Part shown: piece after piece, positions 45,737-55,653 of the stretch
Numbering within the stretch: the first letter of the stretch is position 1
How the letters are laid out: the number at the start of each line of letters is the position of its first letter
Assembly: GCA_003280085.1 (NCBI GenBank)
Contig: QCFY01000006.1
Coordinates: forward strand, 17,887-81,886
Length of the DNA: 64,000 bases
Direction: 5' to 3'
Source of the DNA: Prochlorococcus sp. AG-363-O06
Lineage (GTDB): Bacteria; Cyanobacteriota; Cyanobacteriia; PCC-6307; Cyanobiaceae
Made by a program: the position numbers and the translations under genes
The notes under the pieces: model-generated
Databases searched by the model: none
What the model saw: the letters and a program-made list of their open reading frames with translations, nothing else
What the model was told of the DNA's origin: nothing

Positions 45737-45973
45737 TTAATTGAGGATTCCAGCCCACCGCAAAAATGTTTCTTGGCTTATTATTTCAATTAACAGGACT
45801 GCAACAAATCCAACCATTGCGAATCTTCCATTGACTCTTTCTGCATAGCTAGTCCACCCAAACTCTGGCAAGTCATTTGTTGTAGCACTAGTACTTGGAG
45901 GCTGAGTTCCAATCTTCTCAGCTGATTCTTTAAGATCGGGCTGCTTTGCTGGTTGAGAATTACTTGAAGTCAT
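45737..45973 (-). CDS. hli: High-light-inducible (Hli/Scp) protein, 78 aa
   Basis: The 78-residue protein has a polar N-terminus of about 45 residues (Ser/Thr/Pro-rich) and a chlorophyll-binding helix YAERVNGRFAMVGFVAVLLIEI with the ExxNGRxAMxGF motif. The long N-terminal region differs from the short Hli at 28.0 kb. It likely sits in the thylakoid membrane and protects photosystem II. ATG at 45973, ten bases downstream of the ABC transporter gene on the same strand. Confidence 0.9.
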   Translation of the reverse strand: MTSSNSQPAKQPDLKESAEKIGTQPPSTSATTNDLPEFGWTSYAERVNGRFAMVGFVAVLLIEIISQETFLRWAGILN

Positions 45974-45982
45974 TCGACCACC

Positions 45983-47977
45983 TTAAGACTTTTCAAAGTC
46001 ATAGCTTTCTGTTGGGAGTAGTCGCCAATTGCCGTTTCCAACTAATTCAAGTACAGATGAATGGAATTCTATAAGAGTTGGTCGGTGTCCAACACTAATC
46101 ACTGCTAGATCACGTTTTTTCAAAAGTTCATATAGATGCTTTTCGGTTTTGACATCGAGAGCACTTGTTGCTTCGTCTAGTACAGCAAATCTTGGTGAAT
46201 TTAGAAGTAATCTTCCAAATGCAAGCCTTTGCTGTTCGCCTAGTGAGAGTATTCTTGGCCAATCTTGCTTAACATCCAGATCAGGATAACGCTCGATGAG
46301 AGAGTCAAGATAAACTTCCTCAAGTACAGATCTTAATTGATCATCACTAAATCTATCTTCTTCTGTTGGGTAGCAAAGCTGTTCCCTAAGTGAGCCTAAT
46401 AACATATATGGCTTTTGAGGTATGAATAATAGTTCGCCCACCTCAGGTCTTTTGATTGTTCCTTTCAGTGGCATCCAAAGGCCACTTATCATTCTTAGAA
46501 GAGATGTTTTTCCACAGCCTGAAGGTCCCACTACTAATAGGCGATCTGATTTCTCTACGCTAATACTTAGATCTTTAATAATTGCCTTTTGACTTCCAGG
46601 AGGGTAAAGATCTGCATTGTTAATGAGAATTGATTCTTCAGAAGAAGTTATTACTTGGTTATTTTGCCCTTCTTTAAAATTCAAATGTTCAATTGTTGAT
46701 TGGAACCCTTCAAGACGACTGATCCCAGCAGTGAATTTAGCTAATTCTTCAATTTGATTTACAACAAAAAATAGTGATCCTTCCACCATTCCAAATGCAA
46801 AATTGGCTTGAATAAAACCCCCATAGTCAATTTCACCTTTAAAGTATGGAACTGCCATCACTAGGTATGGAAAGAAATTGCCTGCGTAACCTATTGATCT
46901 TCTCATTACATCAATCAAAACTCGCCATATAATTAAAAGGTTAAAGTTTCTCACTACTTCTCCTAATCTTCTTTCTGTTTCGATAATTTCAGGCTCTTCA
47001 CCAGAATAGAAAGCTATTGATTCTGCATTATCTCTAACATGCACCAATCCATATCTAAAATCTGCTTCATATCGTAATTGGTCAAAATCAATTCTTACTA
47101 AATTCCTTCCTGCTATTACAAGTACAGCAGTTGCAAATGCTGCATAACCAAATAAAGAAAGGGTCAGCGTTGTACTAATAGTCCAAAGAATTATTATGTT
47201 CAGAGAGAACGTAAGTAGTGCATCAAATATCCCAAGAGTAAATTGAAGGCTTTGACCAGTGAAGGCTCTAGTGTCATCTGTTATCCTTTGATCTGGATTG
47301 TCAACATCTGTCGCTTGTTCATCATTAGGATTGAGTATATAGTATGCCTTATTACTCATATAGTCAGATATTAGGCTTATGGATAACCACTCTCTCCAGA
47401 TAATTCCTAGCTTTAATGTAAAAAAGATTTGGGATACTCGAATTGGGAGTGCTACAACAAAGCAACAGGCATAAATAATAAGTATTCTATAGAATCCTTC
47501 TTCTTGTTTCGCCACCAGTGCATTAGTTAGATCTCTGGCTATAAAGCCAATACCTGCATTTATTCCATTAACGGTTAGAAGCATTAAAACTATTATCCCT
47601 AGTAGTATCCAATGCAGCCATCTACGACTCTTTAAATGCTGACGCATACTAAAGAAACTAAAGCCGCCTGTAATGAAAAGCCCTGTAAAGATCAGCCCCC
47701 AGTAGGAAGTCCAGATATTTTCAGTGGTTTTTGCAACTCCTCCAAAATATTTTTCTGTTAGAACAGGTTGGAATTTTTCAAATATCTCAATTAAACCTGT
47801 CAAGGAGATTAGAACGAGACCTCCAACGCAAAATAGGAGGGAGATTAGTAGCCAAATAAATTGCCACCCATTGGCTTGATCAATTGGCAAAAAGAAAGGT
47901 TGAGAAAGCCTCCTTAGCTTTTCGAGCTGAGAACTTAGTGCTTTTGATCTTCCTGCAATTGTCTTGGTCATGGGCAT
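45983..47977 (-). CDS. SbmA/YddA-type ABC transporter, fused permease and ATPase
   Basis: The 664-residue protein joins a membrane domain with about six helices to a C-terminal ATPase. The ATPase has GPSGCGKTSLLRMI (Walker A), LSLGEQQRLAF (signature) and FAVLDEATSALD (Walker B). The membrane part includes TDDTRAFTGQSLQF and YEADFRYGLVHVRDNAESIAFY, which match the SbmA/BacA-like YddA group, known for peptide or vitamin B12 traffic. The substrate here is unknown. Two close ATGs exist (47977 and 47971). The Hli gene follows after ten bases. Confidence 0.88.
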   Translation of the reverse strand: MPMTKTIAGRSKALSSQLEKLRRLSQPFFLPIDQANGWQFIWLLISLLFCVGGLVLISLTGLIEIFEKFQPVLTEKYFGGVAKTTENIWTSYWGLIFTGLFITGGFSFFSMRQHLKSRRWLHWILLGIIVLMLLTVNGINAGIGFIARDLTNALVAKQEEGFYRILIIYACCFVVALPIRVSQIFFTLKLGIIWREWLSISLISDYMSNKAYYILNPNDEQATDVDNPDQRITDDTRAFTGQSLQFTLGIFDALLTFSLNIIILWTISTTLTLSLFGYAAFATAVLVIAGRNLVRIDFDQLRYEADFRYGLVHVRDNAESIAFYSGEEPEIIETERRLGEVVRNFNLLIIWRVLIDVMRRSIGYAGNFFPYLVMAVPYFKGEIDYGGFIQANFAFGMVEGSLFFVVNQIEELAKFTAGISRLEGFQSTIEHLNFKEGQNNQVITSSEESILINNADLYPPGSQKAIIKDLSISVEKSDRLLVVGPSGCGKTSLLRMISGLWMPLKGTIKRPEVGELLFIPQKPYMLLGSLREQLCYPTEEDRFSDDQLRSVLEEVYLDSLIERYPDLDVKQDWPRILSLGEQQRLAFGRLLLNSPRFAVLDEATSALDVKTEKHLYELLKKRDLAVISVGHRPTLIEFHSSVLELVGNGNWRLLPTESYDFEKS

Positions 47978-48245
47978 ATCAAAAGTATTTAAGCCAATCC
48001 TTTTGGAATGTTTTTTATAGGTATTTCTTTAAAGGGGACCTATTTCAGTATTGTAGTTTATTATTTGCCAGTTCATTCAATTTTTAAATAGATGGTGATG
48101 TTGAGATATGATGGTAATTTAGGTTTTTCAATCATTTTTCGAGACCTTATACAACTATAATTCATTAGCTTATTTATGCATATACTTTACTTTTTATTGA
48201 AAAGGACTTGGTTTAACCTAATTTTGGCTGATTCCTTGCTGGGTT

Positions 48246-48536
48246 TTAATTACATATTATATGATTAGATATAGCATTTTTCATTGCTTCTCGTTCTAAG
48301 GGAGGTATTGGCAAACAAAGAGTTTCATCTATTAGATCAACCCGCCAGAGCATTTCACTTCTTGGATTATTTGGATCTAGGTGTTTGTAATGAATCCCCT
48401 CTGTGAGTAATTCTATTTCCTTAATAAGATCAGTTTCTGAGATTCCTAAGTATTCTAATAATTCAGAGGTTGCGAACCAGCATTCTAAATTATTTTCTAT
48501 AGCCGCTTTTTCTTCGCCATTGCTATTTAAGTTCAC
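48246..48536 (-). CDS. Hypothetical protein with possible HTH-like start
   Basis: The 96-residue protein starts at GTG 48536 with NLNSNGEEKAAIENNLECWFATSELLEYLGISETDL, in which helix-turn-helix character (SELLEYLGIS) is plausible. The rest has WRVDLIDETLCLPIPPLERE. No firm family match. The 247 bases upstream of the ABC gene on its 3' side are A/T-rich and hold no clear gene. Confidence 0.55.
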   Translation of the reverse strand: MNLNSNGEEKAAIENNLECWFATSELLEYLGISETDLIKEIELLTEGIHYKHLDPNNPRSEMLWRVDLIDETLCLPIPPLEREAMKNAISNHIICN

Positions 48537-48644
48537 TTTTGAAGAGCTTCTCCACCAAGGATCCCTCTATATTTGCGATATGCAAGACTTAATTTAATTT
48601 CTTCCAGCCTTTCTAAGTTTATATTAAAGCAATCACCTATCAAT

Positions 48645-48986
48645 TCACCCTGGCGGCCATTTCATTGATCGACCGCCAAGCACATGTATATGGAGGTGGA
48701 AAACAGTTTGTCCTGCTTTGCTCCCTGTATTGATAACTGTTCGCCAGTCTTCAAGGTTTTCTTCTTTGGCTATTATTGATGCTACATATACCAAATGCCC
48801 TAATAGGAATTTGTCTTCTTCCTTGATCTCATTAAGGCTTTGAATTTTTTTTCTGGGTATAATTAATATATGTACTGGAGCTTGAGGCTGTATATCCTTA
48901 AAAGCTAAGCAATATTCATCACTAAATACCTCCTCGCAAGGTATTTCTCCATCAATGATTTTGCTGAAGATTGTTTCGTCACTCAT
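48645..48986 (-). CDS. HIT family nucleotide-binding protein
   Basis: The 113-residue protein has DETIFSKIIDGEIPCEEVF at its start and the HIT motif HLHIHVLGGRS near the C-terminus, with the histidine triad His-x-His-x-His. HINT-type members hydrolyse AMP-linked amines. Length is standard. ATG at 48986. No zinc cysteines. A likely housekeeping gene. Confidence 0.93.
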   Translation of the reverse strand: MSDETIFSKIIDGEIPCEEVFSDEYCLAFKDIQPQAPVHILIIPRKKIQSLNEIKEEDKFLLGHLVYVASIIAKEENLEDWRTVINTGSKAGQTVFHLHIHVLGGRSMKWPPG

Positions 48987-49118
48987 TAGTAAAAAGTCAT
49001 GCCAATTTAATTAAAAATAATTGACTAAACCCTTTATTGATGGATGGAAACCTTTCTATTTATTGATTGTAATTAACTATTTATAGGATCTACAAAAGGT
49101 TCTTTAGCTTGGGTTGCT

Positions 49119-49262
49119 TTAGTAATGGACTTTTTCAGGCTTGTCACGATATGGTTGAGGGCCTATAGGAGGGGGCAAATGCCTTGCTTCACTTGGATTG
49201 CCTACTGTGAATTCCAGGGCTTCTGCTAACCAATGACGCAGTCCTTTCAGAGTTTTGGCCAT
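49119..49262 (-). CDS. Small hypothetical protein (47 aa)
   Basis: ATG at 49262 opens 47 codons to TAA. The product starts MAKTLKGLRHWLAEALEF and continues PSEARHLPPPIGPQPYRDK, which is basic and Pro-rich. No membrane segment. The composition, start context and position between HIT and rpsU suggest a real short gene, although I do not recognise a family. Confidence 0.5.
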   Translation of the reverse strand: MAKTLKGLRHWLAEALEFTVGNPSEARHLPPPIGPQPYRDKPEKVHY

Positions 49263-49378
49263 AACATCATATGACTTCTATTTTTAGTATGACTAGTGCT
49301 ATTGGTTGGGTAATGAGTAATTTCGCTGATCCTCTGAGTCGCTGACATTTTTCAATAAGGGATTTAATTGTGTGGGAA

Positions 49379-49549
49379 CTATCGTCTGCGCCGACGTTGC
49401 TGAGCTTTCCTTTTGTATTTTTCTATTGGGGTTTCATGATGGCGTAAGCGCTTTAGATCTGCAAAGATTCCTGCTTTAGAAACCTGACGTTTGAAACGGC
49501 GAAGGGCCGATTCAATTCCTTCATTTTCTCCAACCGTGACCTGAGTCAT
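49379..49549 (-). CDS. rpsU: 30S ribosomal protein S21
   Basis: From ATG at 49549 the 56-residue protein reads [19 protein letters not shown] and ends [11 protein letters not shown], the S21 consensus with its basic C-terminal tail. The frame is open upstream for 26 codons but these do not fit S21 homologues and no upstream start is needed. S21 is a small subunit protein involved in initiation. It lies downstream of def on the same strand. Confidence 0.94.
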   Translation of the reverse strand: MTQVTVGENEGIESALRRFKRQVSKAGIFADLKRLRHHETPIEKYKRKAQQRRRRR

Positions 49550-49675
49550 GCACCAATAAATTTCTTGAACGACTAATTTAGCAATATGCCCTTTCTCAAT
49601 GATTTTTAGCTGGTCCAGTTGAGCCAACTGGAGCCTGCTTTATTGAAAACTATCAGAAAAAAATTGCTTATCTGT

Positions 49676-50287
49676 TTATGGGGTTGGTGGCATATGGACA
49701 TCTTCTTTTTTAAAGCCGTGCTCACTTAATTCCTTGCCTAGACTGCTTTCATCGGTGACTCTGTCGACGAAGAGCACTCCATTGAGGTGATCCATTTCAT
49801 GTTGGATACATCTAGAAATAAGACCATCGGCATTCATTTTCTTTGGGCGTCCCATTTCATCTCTGAAACTGATCTTGATAGTTGAAGGCCTAATGACATT
49901 TAAATAAACACCAGGAATACTTAAGCAACCTTCCTCATAGGTTTCTAGGCTAGAACTGGTACTAATGATTTCGGGATTAATTAGTACTAGGGGTGGAGTG
50001 GTTGAGTTCTCCAGATCTATATCTATTACTAGGATTTGTTTATGTATTCCTACTTGAGGAGCTGCTAAACCAATGCCTTTGGCTGAATACATGCTTACTA
50101 GCATGTCTTTGGCTAACTCTCGGATTGCGTTGTCAACCTTGCTGACACGTTTTGCCGGTTGACGCAAAACCTGATTTCCAAGAGTGTGGATTGCTAGAGG
50201 AGGATTTTCAACAGGTTCTTTGGGAACTGATATTGCGGACTTCTGTTTTTCGGCGTTCTTAGCCAGTTGAGCAAAGCTTTTAGCCAA
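49676..50287 (-). CDS. def: Peptide deformylase
   Basis: Def removes the formyl group from nascent chains. The 203-residue protein has all three metal motifs: GIGLAAPQVG near residue 71, EGCLSIPG near 117 and HEMDHLNG near 162. Start is TTG at 50287, giving about 30 polar residues before the core (MAKSFAQLAKNAEKQK). The C-terminal extension after the HEMDHL motif is typical of type 1B in cyanobacteria. Confidence 0.93.
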   Translation of the reverse strand: MAKSFAQLAKNAEKQKSAISVPKEPVENPPLAIHTLGNQVLRQPAKRVSKVDNAIRELAKDMLVSMYSAKGIGLAAPQVGIHKQILVIDIDLENSTTPPLVLINPEIISTSSSLETYEEGCLSIPGVYLNVIRPSTIKISFRDEMGRPKKMNADGLISRCIQHEMDHLNGVLFVDRVTDESSLGKELSEHGFKKEDVHMPPTP

Positions 50288-50376
50288 TGGGAAGCCTCAT
50301 TTAATTTTTTGATTTTAGGCTGGTTTATGTACTAATCATTAAAACATCGACCAATGACAATCTGAGAACGAAACCT

Positions 50377-52312
50377 ATGCTTGAAAGTCTTCTTCAACCA
50401 ATTACAGCAGAGCAAGTTTTTGGGCAAGCCCCTATTCCAAAGGAGCCTCGTTTGGTTGGAGATTGCGTGATGTGGATTGAGCAAAGACCTCATGAAAGAG
50501 GACGCTCTACAGCCTTGATTAGACCGTGGGGACGTCCAGAGCTCCCTGTGCAGGAGCTAACCCCATACCCTATAAATCTTCGCACAAGAGTTCATGAATA
50601 TGGAGGAGGGGCTGTTTCCACTGCAATTGAAGGTAGAAAAATTCATATCACTTGGATTGACGATTGTAACGGAAGTCTTTGGTATCAATTATTCCATTTA
50701 AATAATATTTTAGAGGCTAATATTGGCGACTGGCTTTGCCCTATAGATCATCCACGTTGCCTTTCTAGGGGCTCTGAGTTATTGCTTGCAAATGGATTAA
50801 TTGACTTATCGCGTAATCGTTGGCTTGGTGTTATGGAAAAAAATGAAAAGGATTTTTTGGTTGCATTTTCATTAGATTTTACTGAGCAGGATCCAAATAT
50901 TTTGTATATAGCTAATGACTTTCTTGGATATCCAGTTATTGCACCAAATGGGAATCAACTGGCTTGGATTGAATGGGAATTTCCAAATATGCCATGGGAT
51001 ATAAGTAGGGTTTGCTGGTCAGCCTTAGATATTAATGGTGAACTGATTCAAAAGTTCTTTTTACAAATTGATGATTTGCCTAACGATGGAAATATCTCAT
51101 TCTTTCAACCAATTTGGCTCAATAATAGTCAGTTATTAGTTTCTGAAGATAGCAGTAATTGGTGGAACTTGATTCGAATTAATATTGATAAAAGTAAAAA
51201 CAATAATCTATCTATTGATAGAAACTGGTCTCTATCTGCAGAAATAGGCTTGCCGCAATGGGTGTATGGTATGTCGACTACAAGTGCATCGCAAAATGAG
51301 ATTTTCTCTCTGGCATGTAAAAATGGATATTGGTCATTAAATCATCTTTCTAGTGATGGATTAATCTCTAAGGTTAATCAGCCTTTTGATGATTTATCAG
51401 CTATTAATATTGACTCTCATAAGGCAGTAGCGATTGCAAGTAATTCAAATGTGGGAATTGGTTTATTAGAAGTTGATCTCAAAAGTTACAGTTGGCAGCA
51501 CACACCCTCTTCATCATTAGATTTTGATCCAGCATTGCTGAGTATTCCTGAGTGTTTTTGGTTTGAAGGTTGGGGCGGTGAATCAACCCATGCTTGGTAC
51601 TATCCACCCAGTCATGGGAAAGAAGGAACTGCTCCATTAATAGTTAAAAGTCATAGCGGTCCTACTGCTATGGCAAGTAAAGGTTTAAACCTTGGAATTC
51701 AATATTGGACTTCTAGGGGATGGGGTGTCGTTGATGTCAACTATGGTGGCTCGACTGGCTTTGGACGTAAATATCGCAATCGCTTAAAAAGTACTTGGGG
51801 GGGAAGTAGATGTTTTTGACTGTGCGGCTGCAGCAAAGGCCTTAATCGCTGATGGGAGAGCTGATCAAAGGTTTGTTGCTATTGAGGGTGGCAGTGCAGG
51901 AGGATTTACAACATTAGGTTGCTTATGCTTTACAGATGTTTTTCGTGTAGGTGCTTGCCGCTATGCCGTGAGTGATCTTGTTTCTATGGCTCAAAAAACA
52001 CATCGATTTGAGTCTGGTTATTTAGATTACTTAGTAGGACCATTGATTGAAAACCAGACTCTTTATCAGAGAAGATCACCATTAAGTAACGCAGATTTAA
52101 TCACTTGCCCTGTGATTTTCTTTCAGGGCATGCAAGATAAAGTGGTACTTCCTGAACAGACTGAGTTAATGGTTGCTGCATTAAGGAATAATGGGATTCC
52201 AGTGGAACTTCATACCTTTAGTGAAGAAGGGCATGGTTTTAGGGACAGTCTTGTAAAGATTAAAGTTTTAGAGATGACTGAAAATTTCTTTTTAAAATCT
52301 CTTGGGCTTTAG
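50377..52312 (+). pseudogene. S9 prolyl oligopeptidase-type peptidase split by a frameshift
   Basis: The frame from ATG 50377 stops at 51819, but homologous sequence continues in another frame to 52312. The shift lies in a run of seven G at 51797-51803: with six G the frame would read TGG GGG GAA GTA GAT and continue to a 644-residue protein. The first part has the propeller-like domain and YGGSTGFGRKYRNRLK; the second part holds the catalytic serine GGSAGGF, Asp in GMQDKVV and His in EEGHGF. The enzyme would be a serine peptidase. Either the gene is broken, phase-variable, or the base count is an error. Confidence 0.9.
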
Positions 52313-53565
52313 CTATTCTCCTTCAGAAAGTTAATACAAGAGCTTAATTCCTTTGCAAATTCATTGATTTCTTCAATTGTTGAAGTGAAGCTTAAACTTG
52401 CCCGTGCACTTGCCTTTATTCCATAGAGTTTATGCAGTGGTTGACAGCAATGATGACCACTTCGAATATATATTCCACTCGAATCAAGAAGTGCAGATAT
52501 ATCATTCGCATGTATGCCTGGTATATAGAATGTTGCCAAAGCACCTCGACTTTTTTCTTTTTTTGGTTTTGGACCAATAATCTTTACGCCATCTATATCA
52601 CTTAATTTCCCCCAAAGGTGCTTTGTAAGTACCCTTTCCCAGGTTTGAATTTGATTTAAACCTATTGATTGCAGATATTGTAATGCTTTTCCCATTGCTA
52701 TGGCTTCTCCAATTGCTGGAGTGCCTGCTTCGAATTTATGTGGTAAGTCTGCCCATGAACTTTTTTCTAAAGATACATCCTGAATCATTTCACCACCTCC
52801 AAGAAAAGGCGGCATTTGATTGAGGAGATCTTCTCTAGCCCAAAGGAAGCCAATGCCTGTTGGGCCACATAGCTTGTGAGATGAACCAGCAAGAAAATCA
52901 ATTTTTAAGTCTTGCACATCTATTTTTTGATGCGCAAGACTTTGGCAGGCATCAACAAGTATTAGGCCTCCTACATTATGGACAATCTTTGCAATTTCTT
53001 TGATGGGATTGCAGCATCCTAATGTATTACTTATATGTACAATACTTAATAAGCGAGTTTTTTTAGATATCTTTTGTTTTAGATCTTCAATATCCAATTC
53101 ACCATCTTGATTAATGCCTACATATTTAAGGATGCAACCTGTACGCTCTGCAATTAATTGCCAAGGGATTAAATTGCTGTGATGCTCCATTACTGACAGC
53201 AGTACTTCATCTCCTGGTTTGAGTTTAGATTCGCCCCATGAACGTGCGACGAGATTAATTGCTTCAGTTGCATTTCTAGTAAATATGATTTCTTTTGACT
53301 CTGGTGCATTTATAAATTTAGAAGTTATTTCTCTTGCTTGCTCAAAAGCATCAGTTGCTCTTCTGCTAAGTTCATGTGCTCCACGGTGAACATTGGCATT
53401 ATTTTCTGAGTAATAATTTGTAAGTGCTTCAATGACTTTTATAGGTTTTTGGCTTGTTGCAGCATGATCTAGGTAGATAATGGATTTCTCATTGTCAAAC
53501 TTCTGAGAGAGAATTGGGAAATCACCTCGCGTTAGGTCTGCAATAGTTTTTTCATCATTTTTCAT
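52309..53565 (-). CDS. sufS: Cysteine desulfurase SufS
   Basis: SufS releases sulfur from cysteine for Fe-S cluster assembly. The 418-residue protein has the PLP lysine in FLAGSSHKLCGPTGIGFLWA near residue 229 and the active-site cysteine loop RSGHHCCQPLH near 372, the group II SufS layout. Start is ATG at 53565. It is the last gene of sufBCDS and converges with the broken peptidase by four bases. Confidence 0.94.
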   Translation of the reverse strand: MKNDEKTIADLTRGDFPILSQKFDNEKSIIYLDHAATSQKPIKVIEALTNYYSENNANVHRGAHELSRRATDAFEQAREITSKFINAPESKEIIFTRNATEAINLVARSWGESKLKPGDEVLLSVMEHHSNLIPWQLIAERTGCILKYVGINQDGELDIEDLKQKISKKTRLLSIVHISNTLGCCNPIKEIAKIVHNVGGLILVDACQSLAHQKIDVQDLKIDFLAGSSHKLCGPTGIGFLWAREDLLNQMPPFLGGGEMIQDVSLEKSSWADLPHKFEAGTPAIGEAIAMGKALQYLQSIGLNQIQTWERVLTKHLWGKLSDIDGVKIIGPKPKKEKSRGALATFYIPGIHANDISALLDSSGIYIRSGHHCCQPLHKLYGIKASARASLSFTSTIEEINEFAKELSSCINFLKENS

Positions 53566-53577
53566 TTATCTCTGTCC

Positions 53578-54804
53578 TTATGAATCGAGAAGTGTATTTA
53601 ACACATCCCACCTGTCAGCTTCTACGGGCAGTAAGCTCAGAATTTCTTGATAAAAACCTTTTAATAATAGATCTGCTGCCTTCGCTGATGAAATGCCTCT
53701 ACTGCGAAGATAAAACAATTCATCTTCCTTTAATTGACTGACTGTTGCTCCATGGGCACATCTAACATCATCAGCAATGATTCTTAGCTCTGGCTTTGTA
53801 TCGATCCGTGCTTTTTTTGATAGAAGCAAGTTGCGACTAAGTTGAGATGCATTGCTTCTTTGTGCAATTCTCGGAACTTCAATTACCCCATTGAAAATAC
53901 ATTGCGATTTATCAGTTGCAGCAGATTTTTGTAACTGCTCGATCATTCCATCTGGACCATCAAATCGAATTTGGGTATTGGTTGTAAGTTGTTGATCTTT
54001 CTTTGATAACTGAAGTCCTTTGATGTTTGTTTTTGCATTACCATTAACTTGCACGACATGAGGTTCTAATCGTGCAAGAGACCATCCAGTTTGCACACAC
54101 GTCAAAGAATATTCACTTCTTATATCTTGCTGAATCGCAATATTGCACAGCAAATGAGAATCTTTCTTGCCAATAGCTATCATGCCATGTTGAACCTTTG
54201 ATTCTTGTGAAAGATGTATTTCTATGAGATGACTATGTGCAGATTCTTCTGAACCCATTGCTATTTCTAGCAAATCTAATTCGGCATTTTCTTCCAGAAC
54301 AAATATTACTCGAGTTGGATTGAATTGATTTGGATTACTTGAAAGGATTAATTCAATTGGAGGGGCCTTGCCTGTTACCTTTAGGGCTAATAAATTAGAA
54401 GCAGATGCATAGTTTAATGCCACAGGCCATTCTTCTTGAAATAAGCATTTTGCATTCGTTCTCCCAAGATTCTGCTCGAGTTCAAGTTTAGTTAAACTCG
54501 ATAACCCTTTCGGGAGGTTAACTCTTTCAAGAGGATCAGAGTTGTGATTTAAAATTAACCTTATTCCATCAGATGGGGGGCGTACAACTTTTAACGGAAA
54601 ATCATTTTCTATACTATTTTCTTTTTTATAAACGGGCAAAGTTAGTAAATTTTCTAATTTTCGAATGTCAGTCAGCCTCCAGTTCTCAAATGAGTTGTTA
54701 GGTGCTTTTGTTTGTGTTAAGGCTTCCCTTCCACGACGTTGCACCGACTCTAGAATTCCGTTTGGTGCCGGTAATGAGTCCAACCATTGATTTGAGTCAG
54801 TCAT
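53578..54804 (-). CDS. sufD: Fe-S assembly protein SufD
   Basis: The 408-residue protein is the SufD partner of SufB in the SufBC2D scaffold. The C-terminal half carries the conserved beta-helix with IIADDVRCAHGATVSQLKEDELFYLRSRGIS near residue 345, with the His of the SufD/SufB interface. The N-terminal region is variable as usual. ATG at 54804; sufC ends two bases upstream on the same strand. Confidence 0.93.
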   Translation of the reverse strand: MTDSNQWLDSLPAPNGILESVQRRGREALTQTKAPNNSFENWRLTDIRKLENLLTLPVYKKENSIENDFPLKVVRPPSDGIRLILNHNSDPLERVNLPKGLSSLTKLELEQNLGRTNAKCLFQEEWPVALNYASASNLLALKVTGKAPPIELILSSNPNQFNPTRVIFVLEENAELDLLEIAMGSEESAHSHLIEIHLSQESKVQHGMIAIGKKDSHLLCNIAIQQDIRSEYSLTCVQTGWSLARLEPHVVQVNGNAKTNIKGLQLSKKDQQLTTNTQIRFDGPDGMIEQLQKSAATDKSQCIFNGVIEVPRIAQRSNASQLSRNLLLSKKARIDTKPELRIIADDVRCAHGATVSQLKEDELFYLRSRGISSAKAADLLLKGFYQEILSLLPVEADRWDVLNTLLDS

Positions 54805-54806
54805 AT

Positions 54807-55595
54807 TTATACTTTCTCCTTATCCTTGTTGATCTTCTCAACCCACTCGTAGCCATCTTTTTCTAAATCAAGCGCAAGTTCACTTCCACCAGTTCGTAGG
54901 ATTCTTCCTGAGGCCATTACATGCACAAAATCTGGGGTTATTTCATTAAGTAGTCTTTGATAGTGTGTAATTAATAATGTTGCTGTATTTGGCTTGGCTA
55001 GTTGGTTGATGCCTGCCGCGACGATACGAAGTGCATCAATATCTAGGCCTGAATCAGTTTCATCAAGTATTGACAAACTTGGTTCTAAAAGGGCCATTTG
55101 AAGTATTTCATTCCTCTTTTTTTCCCCCCCTGAGAAGCCTTCATTAACGCTTCTATTTAGAAAGGCTGGATCCATTTGAACTAATTCTAAACGTTTCTGA
55201 ACTAGATCTTCAAAATCAAAAGTATCAAGTTCTTCTTCGCCTAATTCTTGCCTTCTTGCATTAGTAGCGACTCTTAGAAATTCGAGGTTGCTTACGCCTG
55301 GGATTTCTACTGGGTATTGAAATCCTAGAAAAATACCAACGCGAGAACGGTTTTCTGGCTCCATATTCATCAGGTTCTCACCTTTATATTTAATTTCTCC
55401 ACTAGTGACAGTGTATGCAGGATGTCCAGCAATTATTTTTGAAAGAGTACTTTTGCCACTCCCATTTCGTCCCATAATTGCATGAATTTCGCCAGCCTTA
55501 ATCCTTAGGTTGACACCTTGCAAAATTGCTTGATCTTCTATTCGAGCGTGGAGATCAGTAATTTCAAGTATTAATTTGGAGTCTTTATTAATCAC
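54807..55595 (-). CDS. sufC: Fe-S assembly ATPase SufC
   Basis: The 262-residue protein is an ABC-type ATPase with [16 protein letters not shown] (Walker A), [16 protein letters not shown] (signature) and [12 protein letters not shown] (Walker B), wording specific to SufC rather than transporters. It drives the SufBCD scaffold. Start is GTG at 55595. It follows sufB with a 58-base gap and precedes sufD with two bases. Confidence 0.94.
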   Translation of the reverse strand: MINKDSKLILEITDLHARIEDQAILQGVNLRIKAGEIHAIMGRNGSGKSTLSKIIAGHPAYTVTSGEIKYKGENLMNMEPENRSRVGIFLGFQYPVEIPGVSNLEFLRVATNARRQELGEEELDTFDFEDLVQKRLELVQMDPAFLNRSVNEGFSGGEKKRNEILQMALLEPSLSILDETDSGLDIDALRIVAAGINQLAKPNTATLLITHYQRLLNEITPDFVHVMASGRILRTGGSELALDLEKDGYEWVEKINKDKEKV

Positions 55596-55653
55596 TTTAG
55601 AAGGGTAAATAATTTGGGTAGATCATTGGTATGGGAAAGTTTGTAAATTGGAT

